Positions 22,764 through 33,325 of a DNA stretch of 64,000 nucleotides are shown in pieces; position 1 is the stretch's first letter, and each line of letters begins with the position of its first letter. The position numbers were made by a program, and so were the translations under genes. Source of the stretch: Acanthopleura granulata (lineage: Eukaryota; Mollusca; Polyplacophora; Chitonida; Chitonidae); NCBI GenBank assembly GCA_016165875.1, contig JABBOT010000081.1, positions 1,617,655-1,681,654 of the forward strand, written 5' to 3'. The notes under the pieces are model-generated. The model had not been told where the DNA came from. It did no database searches and saw only the letters and a list, made by a program, of their open reading frames with translations.

Positions 22764-23168
22764 ATTTCCTGGCAGTTCCAGAGTTCTGCCGCCTCGCAAC
22801 TCAGGCACTTATTTTATGTCTCCTGCCAAAGTACATACACTCGCAAAGATGCGCGGTACAGTTTCGGCGGTCTCACGTTCATTACTTTGTAGGGAACCGA
22901 CCTAGAAGCTCATCGCTCTCTGTTAAAGCACAAACGACGCCATTTTTTATGGTTAAAAGCTACAAACGGAAGAGCCGGCATAAACATGGCGTCGTTTTTG
23001 TTTTGACCTGGAGCGATGAGCTTCTAGGCTGGTCAGCTCCTAAATAAAGAAGGTGAGACCCCCTACATTGCAGTGCACCTGCTTGAGAGTGTCTGTACTT
23101 TGACAGGAGACAGAAGATAAGTGGTTGAGTTGCGATTCGGCGGAACTCTGGCAATACTCCCAGGAAAT
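22764..23168. repeat. 405-bp imperfect palindrome
   Basis: The left arm (22764-22952) and right arm (22978-23168) are reverse complements with scattered mismatches, separated by about 25 bases. Matching pieces: 'cctagaagctcatcgctc' against 'gagcgatgagcttctagg', 'acgacgccat' against 'atggcgtcgt', and 'gtctcctg' against 'caggagac'. It abuts the 165-bp array on its left. Confidence 0.9.
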
Positions 23169-24140
23169 TAAACGGAAGGTTGTATGCCTTCCACTGGTAT
23201 AGCGACATCCAAATATCGGAGCGGCAGTGGAGGTCATGTAGGAATAGGGCCGTAATATGTTCATGGTGTTGAGTTAATCGAGGAGGTGGATGTATGAACA
23301 GTTGCACTGAAAGCCATACATATTTGATTAATGTCACTATATATACTAAAGATCACACACGATTTAGATGCCGATTCTATTAATTCTCCCATTCGTCATT
23401 ATTGAAAACTATTGACTGCTTCCCTTTGCACGAATCCATCCAAATATATTGTTTTATACGCCTTCTTAGTTCTTTGATAGTTTGTTTTATTTGTCGTTTT
23501 GGAAACTGGTCTTGCAATTACTTAGCCGGAACACCTATTTTGGTTGTCGGCTGGTATACGAATATCGGTTTCATGATATAGGTTTACCCGTTGAAAAGTT
23601 TGTCGGTATCTTGCCGAAGGGTGTTGGCGTACTTCTGAAACTTACCACCATGACATCACATCACATATTAAAGAGGAATATTCTTAAACATGGATTTCAA
23701 CAGTTAAATATACAAACTAAACGAAAACTATCAAACAACTCCTTTTTGTCAGAAGAAACAGGACTTTATTCAAAAGATAACAGATGATTAAAAGTTGATG
23801 TTTACAATGTGTATAATTACATGTGCTGTTCATTGGCTTTGCTGTGATGGTACATCTATCAGAAAGGTACAACAACACGACCTTCAAACACGCCGGGCCT
23901 CATCACATGCTTCCTAATTATGGTGTAAAAGACACAGTGAAATAGCAACAACGTCAGACAAATTTTGTATTTCAATCGGGATTAAATGAACGAATTGATG
24001 GTGTATTAAAGACAGTGGTAATGAGTTGAGAGGGCAAATCGACTTCATCAATACACACGTACATCATCATACATGTAGGTAGAATCATCGTTATTTACTG
24101 GACAGGAAACCCACAACGTAAAATTTGTTAATAACCGGTT
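23169..24140. other. Unidentified interval
   Basis: No recognised element. A 101-codon open frame (23482-23787) has no motif I know and no flanking splice logic, so I do not call it a gene. Confidence 0.5.
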
Positions 24141-24147
24141 CTGCAGT

Positions 24148-24590
24148 ATACTTGATTAACCATCGTGGCTCAGTGTGTCAAGCTTGGTGTACTTGATTAA
24201 CAACCATGGCCTACGGTGTCAAGCTTGATGTACTTGATTAACAACCATGGCCTACGGTGTCAAGCTTGATGTACTTGGTTAACAACCATGGCCTACGGTG
24301 TCAAGCTTGATGTACTTGATTAACAACCATGGCCTACGGTGTCAAGCTTGATGTACTTGGTTAACAACCATGGCCAACGGTGTCAAGCTTGGTGTACTTG
24401 GTTAACAACCATGGCCAACGGTGTCAAGCTTGATGTACTTGATGAACAATCATGGCCCGCAGCTTTAAGCTTACTGTACTTGATAAATCATCACGGACCA
24501 CGGTGTCAAGCGTAGTGTACCTCATAAATCATCAAGGGTCAGAATATCAAACTCAATGTACTTGACCAACTTACATGGCACAGAATATGA
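24148..24590. repeat. 41-bp minisatellite
   Basis: About ten units of 41 bp built on 'tgtacttgattaacaacc' plus 'atggcctacggtgtcaagctt'. The central six are nearly identical and the edges degenerate. Most central units carry both ccatgg and aagctt sites. Confidence 0.95.
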
Positions 24591-25605
24591 ATACAGTCTT
24601 GAACTCTTAAGGCTACTAAGAAAATGTTCCAGCGAATGAAAGGTGCAAGAAGTCGGTAAAAGTGGAGAAAACTTGATTTCAGACATCACCAAAGCACAAT
24701 ATTAAAGAACCAAACAACACATATCACAGTCGATATTCATCAATCAGGTCTCCACAGATTACATATTCCTCATGATGATAACATTGTGGTAGATTAAAAA
24801 GAGAAAAGAAGTCGAGGCTCATCTATATACGAAGATATAAACCCAACAGAGGGTTTTTGGTCTTAAACCTTGCCACACCATATCATTGTCAAAACACAAA
24901 AACAAAAAATACAGCTAATAAACAGCAAATATGTTTGAAAAAGTTCACGACAATGCTGAATCTATCCTAACTTCTCCAAACTTGCCTAATTCCCATAAAC
25001 GGAGAAGGTGTCAAAAGAAAAACGAAAACATAAAGGAAGAACATCCTACAATATATGTGTAAATTATATTTCCATATTCATCCTAGCTTTCCCATTTTCA
25101 GATTGTGGAGAAAAGCGTTTAAGTTCGCTGTATTTTCACATACAATACTGAAACAAGCCAAGTGAAATAAAATGATCTTACCAGAGATATGCATTTGCAA
25201 ACAACTAATGTCCATGCCCACGTACGCGTGTGTACATGTGTTGACGACAAGTCCATATTATGGTGACAATGACGTGTGCTTAACTACATATTATTTATCA
25301 TTTCGACAACCTAATCACTATCTTCACCAACAACACCAAAGTCATCCCGCACCTCATCGCACTTATCACGACCCCCCAGTTAGCCAATAACATCCATCAT
25401 TGTTTTAATATATTTATGGTCTTTAAATTTTAAAACAGTAACCTGGAACAATCCAGATCAACAGGACACTCACCCCCACTGTTTGACTGAAGTGATTCCT
25501 TACGCATTTCATTGGTGCAGGTTATGCTACATGTATGTTCGACGAGACTTTACAGCGTGTTTTACGTTAACATTCGAACACCTACTTCCTTAATGACATC
25601 AACTT
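24591..25605. other. Unidentified interval
   Basis: AT-rich sequence without recognised elements or coding homology. Confidence 0.5.
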
Positions 25606-25607
25606 AA

Positions 25608-26215
25608 GTGTAGATCATGGCTTCACTAAATCTGACCTGTTATCATCAATTTATTTATCTTATTTATTATTTGACTGGTGTTTTACACCGTAGTCAAGAA
25701 TAATCATCAATTAAAAGGTAGAACATGACTTAACTAATCTGACATTTCTTCATCGATTTTAATTTAGAACATGGCTTCACTAAATCTGACCTGTCATCAT
25801 CAATTTATTTATCTTATTTATAATTTCATTGGTGTTTTACACTGTGCTCAAGAATAATCATCAATTAAAAGGTAGAACATGACTTAACTAATCTGACATT
25901 TCTTCATCGATTTTAATTTAGAACATGGCTTCACTAAATCTGACCTGTCATCATCAGCTCACATGTAGAGCATGGCTTCTCTAATTCAGACTTGTCATCA
26001 ATGTAAATGTAGACCCTGACTTCACTTCATCAGACCTGTCATGATGATTTAAGTTTAGAACATGACTTCACTAAATCAGGCCAGTCATCATCAGTTTAAG
26101 TGTAGAACATGGCTTCACTAAATCAGATCTGTCATCATCAATTTAAATGTGGAACATGACTTCACTAAATCAGACCTGTCATCATCAATTTAAACGTAGA
26201 ACAACTGGCGTAACT
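25608..26215. repeat. Minisatellite of about 47-bp units with captured SINE-tail segments
   Basis: Units follow the pattern 'gaacatgacttcactaaatc' then 'agacctgtcatcatcaattt'. Two units (near 25648-25745 and 25801-25900) contain an amplified fragment of a SINE-1 3' end ('ttggtgttttacactgtgct' type). A SINE insertion was therefore copied along with the array. Confidence 0.88.
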
Positions 26216-26445
26216 AATACACTTCTTACTAACTCTTACTAATTAACAAACCTCTTACCTGTCTCAGGTTATTTTGAACAGCAGTTGAACATATATGTAT
26301 CAAGACATTTAGCTTAAAAGACGTACACGTCTCACAGTCATCATTGTCATTCACATGAAATTCAACACATTCACTCATCACATTTGAACACGTTCACCTT
26401 ACATTTAACACATTCAGAGTCACTCATTTACAGCCTATTAGCCAT

Positions 26446-27455
26446 TGTCATGACATCCTCATGAGGATGGAAATCAGTCGCGTCTTCTCGAGGCATCTGT
26501 GTATACGAGTTCGTGTCATTGTACACAGAGCTTACATTCTGGAAAGATTAAGTCATATTGCAACCATGTTTACTAACAAACCTTCCCGAATTGTCTTTAC
26601 GTTAGCCTATAAATATGAGCGACGAAGATGTAAACCTCGCAGTCATTTACTTATGTCTACATTCAGAGCAGTTATTTACTTACGACGACTTTGAGAAGTC
26701 ATTTACTTACGTCCACTTAGAGAGCAGTCGTTTTACTTGCGGCCACTCGAGTCATGTTTGCTCTTGCCTACTTAGAAGGATTTCTGTGGGACTTTGGAGA
26801 TATTGGGTTACACGCCTTTCGACAATTTTGTCATTTTGTACTCCATTTTTCGGTACGTAGCACTTTGCGAGCTTGTGTTTCGCCACTGGCTATTTAGTTG
26901 GAGACGTCCCTTTGGAGCTTGTATCGCTTATTGTCTCTTAGTGTGATTACGTTCATCCCAATTTACCCTGAAAGTGACTTTGTGTATATTTCGGAGGAGT
27001 GGAACATAGCCAGCTTGGCATTACGGACGTTATTGTCAACCCGTCTGCCCAGGAAACTTGCACCTTGCCGGGGAGTTGTATATCTACCATCGTCGGCGTA
27101 CCGGGCCCTCTGCTGTTCGTTACTACAGAACTTGTCATCCTTCGATTCGAGAATTCCGAAGGACTGTGGATTCTATATTTACGTGCACTGACTTGCCATT
27201 GGAAGCCGGAATAGTTCTTCCAGATTTGGCACACTAACATCCGTGAGAAGCTAGATATGTTTTTGAAATTATCTGTATTGTTTTGTATACAAATGTCATT
27301 TGTAGCATTTGTCTATTTTATTGAAATACAAGCATTGAACTTAGTCTAGCGTCTTCGTGTTTCTTTGTTTGACCTTATGTAAGGTCTTTCGCTGTCTGAA
27401 AATTCAACAAGCCATTTGTTTATCGATTTTCCTCTCCGATAATGGTACTCTTACA
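26446..27455 (+). mobile_element. 5' LTR of Gmr1-like LTR retrotransposon
   Basis: It aligns directly with 31197-32229. Shared stretches include 'cagtcgcgtcttctcgagg', 'cgttagcctataaatatgag', 'ctgcccaggaaacttgcac' and 'ttgaacttagtctagcgtct'. It ends '...cttaca' just before the primer-binding site. Roughly the first 110 bases present in the 3' LTR are missing or replaced, so the 5' limit is approximate. The tataaat at about 26608-26614 is a candidate TATA box and is also present in the 3' LTR. Confidence 0.88.
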
Positions 27456-27460
27456 AATCC

Positions 27461-27475
27461 GGGGCTCGTCCGGGA
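27461..27475 (+). other. Primer-binding site, tRNA-Pro-like
   Basis: GGGGCTCGTCCGGGA lies a few bases after the LTR end. It matches the core of the classical proline-tRNA primer-binding site used by many retroelements. Confidence 0.75.
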
Positions 27476-27623
27476 AATAAAACCTGATTGTGCCAGATTG
27501 CAGCACCTTTTTTCAACTTTCATTTTCAACTTGTGTAGCGGTGTTTTAATTGCCGTTTTCGATCAACCAGAGATTCACATTTTGTACAACTGTTTGTATA
27601 TATATTTTTTTCGTATACTCTAT

Positions 27624-27929
27624 GACCCGCCCGGATACCGCATTCGGACGGAGAGATCCGGGTTCAAACCTGGGTCGGGTCATACCAAAGAGTTAAAAAA
27701 TGGTACATCCTGCTTCCTCGCTAGCAATAAGAGGATAGAGGGTGGAATGGTCGGCCCGGTGTCAGTATAATGTGACTGGGTGAGGGGGCTTGTTGGTTGT
27801 CTTCGGTAAGTCGTCTCGGTGAGGCAGCACCAGATAAAAAATACGGTGGGAATCCGTCCTGCACCGCATTCGTATAAGTGAAATATTCTTCAGTAGGGCG
27901 TTAAACAGTAAACATTCATTCATTCATTT
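27624..27929 (+). mobile_element. SINE-2 inserted between PBS and gag
   Basis: A tRNA-like head ('gcccggataccg...' with B-box 'gggttcaaacctgggtc') is followed by the SINE-2 body ('ggtcataccaaagag', 'gtgtcagtataatgtgactg') and the tail 'attcttcagtagggcgttaaa' plus (cattcatt)n. It is flanked by an 11-bp target-site duplication with one mismatch: gtatactctat (27613-27623) and gtacactctat (27930-27940). Confidence 0.9.
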
Positions 27930-27949
27930 GTACACTCTATTGTGTAAAT

Positions 27950-28855
27950 ATGGCTGAGGAATTTGATATAGGCTCATTCCTTGAAAGTGTAGATTTGTCA
28001 GTCGTTAAGCTGTCTGAGTTAAGGAAGGCGAATTTGAGACAAATAGCTGACAAGGTTGAATTACACGTACACCAGAGTCTCAGAAAAAGTGAAATTGTGG
28101 AAGCTATTAGCAAACACTAGGCTTAAGTAATACTTTACCTATTAAGAGTCAATGTGGTGATGAAGAGTTGGCCAAGCTTCAGTTAGAGATGGAAAAGATT
28201 AGGTTAGAGAGGGAGGAAAGAGAGCAAGAAAGAGAGTTAGAGAGGGAAAAGGAGAGAGGGAGAAAGAACGAGAGACAGAAAACAGAGAAGAAGAAAAGAG
28301 AGAAAAAGAAAGAGAAACAAAAAGAGAAAGAAGGAGATATGGAACTAAGAAAGTTGAAGTTAGACGATGAGCTCAAACTGAAGGAACTCCCAGTTAAGGG
28401 TAGTGAGAATGAAGCTGTTTGTCGTAATCTCCAAGGATTTGATTTGGCACGAAATACCAGATTAGTATCAACATTTGTTGATAAGGACGTAGAAAGGTTC
28501 TTTCTGTCATTGGGAAAGTGATTGTTAACTTGGAGTGGCCTGAGAGGTATTCGCCAATGTTACTGCAGAGTACATTTGAAGGTAAAGCTGAAGAGGTCTA
28601 TTCTTCTTTGTCAGTGGATCGGTTTTTAGGTTGCGAAACAGTTAAAGCAGTTGTCTTGCCTGCTTATGAGCTTGTACCGGATTAATATAGACAGAAGTTC
28701 AGACAGTTAAAGAAACAGTTCGGTGAAACTTATGTGGAATTTGCCAGGGGTAAAGAAACGCTGTTTGATAGTTGGTACATTGCTCTGAAGTTAGATCCTT
28801 CTTTTGGGAATTTGAGGGAGGTTGTTCTTCTGGAGGAATTTAAGAGTTCCTAATG
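27950..28855 (+). pseudogene. gag of the LTR element, broken
   Basis: ATG at 27950 opens a short acidic N-terminal region with a SAP-like LRKANLRQIADK helix pair. A frameshift near 28115 and another near 28521 follow, then an in-frame stop. The middle (28168-28400) is a highly charged Glu/Arg/Lys coiled coil. The capsid-like region runs from 28440 to 28855. Confidence 0.8.
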
Positions 28856-29474
28856 ACCCCAAGGTATTATTCCACCCTTGTGTCATTATTATAAAAGCCC
28901 AGGGCATCTGGGATGGACCTGCCAAGTATTGAAAAGAAAAGGGGAGCAAAGGTCAGAAGCTTTTGTTAACGCCAGTTGTAAACCAGTGAGGTCACGGGCA
29001 GAGATAGGTAGTGTTGGTCCCATTGTTAAGCCACAAGTCAAGGAAGTAGTTCAGACTCCTGAGGCCTACTTGGGTTTCGTATCGGATGGCGTGGTTACTG
29101 GTCATGGAATTACCTCCCTTGTTCGTAGGGATACTGGGGCTAGTCAGTCTTTGATGTTGGCAGGCATGATTTGAGCACATTCTGCTAAAGCCAACAGTCA
29201 TGTTTTGATCCAGGGTATTAATGGAAATTGTATGTCTGTTCCATGTCTGGATATTACACTTACTTCTAATTTGGTGACTGTAGGGGTTGTTAGTACGTTG
29301 CCTGTGGAAGGTATTTCCTTTTTGCTGGGTAATGGCTCAGCAGGAGATAAGATCAAGGCGTGTCCTCTTGTCTGTAGTGCACCCGTTTGGGATGAAAATA
29401 CAGACGACCTAGAGGAGAAATTTCTAGGTATTTTTCCTCTCGTGTGTGGTTACCAGGTCACAGAGAAAAACTAG
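28856..29474 (+). pseudogene. Zinc knuckle and aspartic protease remnant
   Basis: CHYYKSPGHLGWTC (from 28881) is a CCHC zinc knuckle with its second Cys replaced by Tyr. The protease active site DTGAS is near 29138-29152. A stop at 29172-29174 separates it from the continuation 29205-29474. Confidence 0.8.
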
Positions 29475-29639
29475 GGTGAATTAAGATCATCCTTTCATTA
29501 CCATTAAGGATTCAGCTGGTAAAGTTAATTTGGCTGAAACTTTCTTTCATGACATGACATGATGACGTAGAGGATGGTCAGGAGTTAGACAGTCCTGTGT
29601 TTTCTCGGTCTGAAGTGGCTAAACAACAACAGTCAGGTC

Positions 29640-30600
29640 CTGAAATAAGACAGTTGAGTTGTCTGCTTTATCTGTGGAGGAAATAGCCGATGTACCTGTT
29701 GGTTATTACATGGAGGATGAGCTGTTGATGAGAAAGTATAGACCTCCTTATGTATCAGCTAATGATGATTGGGCAGTTTTTAGTCAAGTTGTCCTACCTC
29801 CAAATTATAGACTGGAAGTTCTTAGAACAGCTCATGAGATCCCCACAGGTGGACATTTAGGCATAAGAAAGACAGAAAAAAGATCACTCGCCATTTTACG
29901 GGCCTAGGATTCAAAAGGATGTGGTTAATTTCTGTAAGGCATGTCATACCTGTCAGCTAGTAGGAAAACCACAGCATAGTAGGTCTATAAGGCCCGCATC
30001 CTTAATTCCTATTCTTTCTTTTGATGGACTTTTTAGTAAGGTATTTTTCGATTCTGTTGGTCCATTACCCAGAACTCTCTCAGGATACAAGTATCTTGTG
30101 ACTATTATGGATGCAGCTACTAGATTTCCTGACGCTATCCCACTGATAAAGATAACTACTCCTGAGATAGTTAATGATCTGCTACAGTTTTTCACTAGAT
30201 ATGGGTTACCTAATAAAATAGAATCTGACCAGGGATCAAATTTTATGTCAGGATTATTTCAGGAAGAGATGCATCAGCTGGGGATTAAGCAACTTAATTC
30301 CACAGATTACCACCCTCAGTCCCAGGGTGCTTTGGAGAGATATCACCAAACCATGAAGAATACTCGTCGAGTGTATTGCTTGGAATACAAGGAAGATTGG
30401 GACAAGTGCATTCCGGTTGAATGTTTGACACTAGGGATGCACCTAACAAGTTCTCTGGGTTTAGTCCATTTGAGTTGGTGTATGGTCATGAGGTTAGAGG
30501 TTCTTTAGTTTTGATGAAGGAGCGTATCTTGGCACAGGAGACAGAAGGAAACTTATTAGATTATGTTTCCCAGTTTCGTGAAAGATTATGTAAAACCTAG
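29640..30600 (+). pseudogene. Integrase remnant
   Basis: The zinc-binding HHCC region is split by a frameshift near 29890: HEIPTGGHLG, then CKACHTC. The catalytic core at 29921-30508 retains all three acidic positions (D of FFDSVGP, D of ESDQGSNF, E of GALERYHQ). It lies directly after the protease with no RT between. The tail is frameshifted after about 30430. Confidence 0.88.
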
Positions 30601-30649
30601 GAGATAGCTGGAGTTAATTTGAAGAGGAGGGGAAAATGAAATTATACTG

Positions 30650-31062
30650 TAAAGAGAAGGCTAAGCCAAGAACTTTTTCTCCTGGAAATCAGGTTTTGAC
30701 TTTTCTGCCTCCACCTGCAGGATCACTTAAGATTTGTTAGATTCTAAACTGGATAACTCAGGTATATTGAGAACTATAAATGAAGTGTTAAGTCATCTTT
30801 CTAACACTCAGACACAGGATATTTGTAAGTTGCTCGAAACTTATCCTGAGATATGATCTGATGTACCAGGTTGTTCTAATTTTGCTGTACATGATGTAGA
30901 CGTTGGGTAGACTGCACTTATTATACAGCACCCCTAAAGATTCAGAAATACCATCATAACATTATTGTTTGACCTTAGCCTTATGCTCTGTAGATTGTAC
31001 ACATTGTTGGTGATGATAATATTGTTGCTGACATGCTATCCAGAGCTCCAGTGAGATTTATA
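30650..31062 (+). pseudogene. Pre-RT border joined to RNase H tail (RT core deleted)
   Basis: After integrase come a PGNQVLTFLPPPAGSL stretch and then ETYPEI-stop-SDVPG...VHDVDVG, interrupted by stops. This is the conserved segment that normally leads into RT. By 30985 the sequence is already at VHIVGDDNIVADMLSRAP, the motif that closes RNase H. The RT and RNase H core between them is missing, and the 3' LTR follows 135 bp later. Confidence 0.85.
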
Positions 31063-31189
31063 TATGTATATTTCTTTGTATATGTACAGACAGTATTTGT
31101 AACACGATTTTGTCAGGGTTGTAAATATATAATTTATATATATAATTTATATTCTGAGATTGTAAAGATCATAGGTATCTTTCCTTTAG

Positions 31190-31196
31190 GGGGAAG
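31190..31196 (+). other. Polypurine tract (minimal)
   Basis: The purine run 'agggggaag' immediately precedes the TG of the 3' LTR. Confidence 0.6.
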
Positions 31197-32229
31197 TGTT
31201 ATGAACCCCACCTTTAAAATATTGTGTTATATTCTGTCTTATTTTGTTTTAGCACTAACCGGGTGTGAGAATGACCTACACTTTTTTCTCAGTTTACTTT
31301 TTAGCCTGCGCTGGAATTCAGTCGCGTCTTCTCGAGGATTCTGTGTTTGTGAATTCGTGTCATTGTACAAAGAGCGTACATTCTGGAAAGATGTACCCAT
31401 GTTGTAAACATGTTTACGAACAAACCTTCCAGAATTTTCTTTACGTTAGCCTATAAATATGAGCGACGAAGTTATAAGCTCGCAGTCATTTACTTACGTC
31501 CATTTTGAGAGCAGTCGTTTTACTTGTGTCCACTCGAGTCATATTTGCTCTTGTCTACTTAGAAGGATTTGGGGGGATTTTGGAGATATTACCTTGCATG
31601 ATGTTCGACGATTTTGTCATTTTGTACTCCATTTTTCGGTACTCAGCGCATTGCGAGCTTGTGTTTCGCCACTGGCTATTTAGTTGGAGACGTTCGCTTG
31701 GAGCTTGCATCGCTCATTATCTCTTTGTGCGGTTACGTACATTTCATCCCAGTTTACCCTGAAAGTGACTTTGTGTATGTTTCCGAGGAGTGAAACATAC
31801 ATGGCCAGCTCGGCATTACGGCCGTCACTGTGAACCCGTCTGCCCAGGAAACTTGCACCTTGCCGGGGAGTTGTATATCTACCATCGTCGGCGTACCGGG
31901 TCACTACAGGACTTTGTCATCCTTCGATTCGAGAATTCCAAAGGACTGTGGGTTCTCTACTTACGTGGACTGACTTCCCATTGGAAGCCGGAATAGTCCA
32001 TCTGGATTTGGGACTCTAACATCTCTAAGGAACTACATATATTTTTGTAATTATCTGTATTAATTTGTATGTAATTGTCAGTTGTACCATTTGTCTATTA
32101 TGTTCAAATATAAGTATTGAACTTAGTCTAGCGTCTTCGTGTTTGTTTGATCCTGTGTTAGGTCTGTCGCTGTCTGTTCAACAGGCCATTCGTTTATCGA
32201 TTTTACTCTCCAAAAGTGGTATTCTTACA
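31197..32229 (+). mobile_element. 3' LTR of Gmr1-like LTR retrotransposon
   Basis: It begins TGTTATGAACC after the purine tract and ends CTTACA, about 1033 bp. It is more complete than the 5' LTR. No matching target-site duplication is visible (gccat on the left, cacac on the right). That is compatible with age, or with a wrong left boundary. Confidence 0.88.
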
Positions 32230-32439
32230 CACACAAGGACAGCACAAATGCCAGAAGGCAGGTCAACTTTGCCGCACATAAATTCCATGTTTGACAAATG
32301 GTTGTCTATGGCAATAATCGGGAGAACAATGCATGACTTGCCACTGATACGAAGACACAAACATTTTGTGTTTTAAAGGAAATGCATTCTGCACGGTTTT
32401 GCACTGGCATGCTTAACAAAAATCAATGCCAACCTGCAA

Positions 32440-32645
32440 AGGTTTATGCTTATTTATTTATTTATTTATTTGATCTGTGTTACGCCGTACTCAGGAATAT
32501 TTCACTTATACGACGACGGCCACCATTACGAAGGGAGGAAAGCGGGCAGAGCCCGTGGAAAACCGAAGACCATCGGCAGGTTGCTGGCGGGCTTTCCCAT
32601 GTACGACCAAATCTGAAGCCAGCATGAGCTGGACTCAAAGTGACC
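32440..32645 (-). mobile_element. SINE-1 copy, 5' part missing
   Basis: In reverse it reads (ttta)n, 'ttacgccgtactcagg', 'gggcagagcccgtgg' and 'gccagcatgagctgga'. It stops before the tRNA A-box. Confidence 0.88.
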
Positions 32646-33204
32646 GCATTGGAAAAAACGTGTATCCTTGACCTGCCAAGAGGTCAGAGGCAGGCCCAAT
32701 ATGTGGCTTACTGTATAGTTTCATGTGCAAATATAAATCTCCCTGACCACAAACGTACAAGCTGTCGGACTTGGGAGGCCTATGAGCGAAAGCTGGCCAG
32801 CGTGTTAAAGGAAAAGAAAGCAATTACTGCGCCAGGCTGCTTAGATTCCGTATACACGTGGCATACTGACAATTCGGCATGCATATGTACACACGTGAGA
32901 CTCTGTACCTGATAAGCCCAAGCGTGTTTGTGTTTTCAGACATGTCTGAAGGCATTTCAGGCTTTATTAAGGCTCTGTGAAATCTATAAAAATAAATAGC
33001 ACATGTCGCATATCTATTTCTCCATTCAACTGTCGTGTATTGATTCCCATACATTCTAAACCAGCTTTTGTCCTCGTGTCGTGTTGATCATAGAGGACAG
33101 GAGGACAGGCAAAGTACTTCCTCGACATACATACAATGACCTGCACGTGTGTCTTCCTACTCATAAAGATAACAGTCGTACAGTTTGTAAAACCTGTCTT
33201 TCTT
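32646..33204. other. Unidentified interval
   Basis: No element or coding homology recognised. Confidence 0.5.
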
Positions 33205-33325
33205 ATTTACTTGATTACTGTTATACGCTATACTCGTGCATATTGTATTTTTACGACGGCGGCCAGCATTACGCTGGGAGGAAACCTACGACCATCCACA
33301 GGCTGCTTTCAGACAAATCCTGATT
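33205..33325 (-). mobile_element. SINE-1 fragment
   Basis: It carries 'acgacggcggccagcattac', then 'ggaggaaacc' and 'gaccatccacaggctgct'. The tail and body only. Confidence 0.75.

Larger units (their letters stand above)
26446..32229 (+). mobile_element. Degenerate Ty3/gypsy-class LTR retrotransposon, integrase-first order
   Basis: In order: LTR, tRNA-Pro-like PBS, inserted SINE, gag (SAP-like start, coiled coil, damaged zinc knuckle), protease (DTGAS), integrase, the short region that normally precedes RT, an RNase H tail, polypurine tract, LTR. Every reading frame is interrupted, and the RT and RNase H core are absent. Known families with integrase upstream of RT in Ty3/gypsy are the Gmr1-like elements. 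Assignment to them is inference from domain order. The element cannot be autonomous. Confidence 0.85.

Noticed and set aside
22960..23337. 125-codon minus-strand open frame
   Set aside because: It runs through one arm of the palindrome, has no recognisable domain, and the matching arm does not preserve it.
28179..28376. Ser/Phe-rich minus-strand open frame
   Set aside because: It is the antisense of the charged coiled coil in the degenerate gag.
30953..31762. Open frames overlapping the 3' LTR (and 26461-27240 in the 5' LTR)
   Set aside because: They lie in LTR sequence, show no known protein, and the frames are not shared between the two LTRs in a conserved way.
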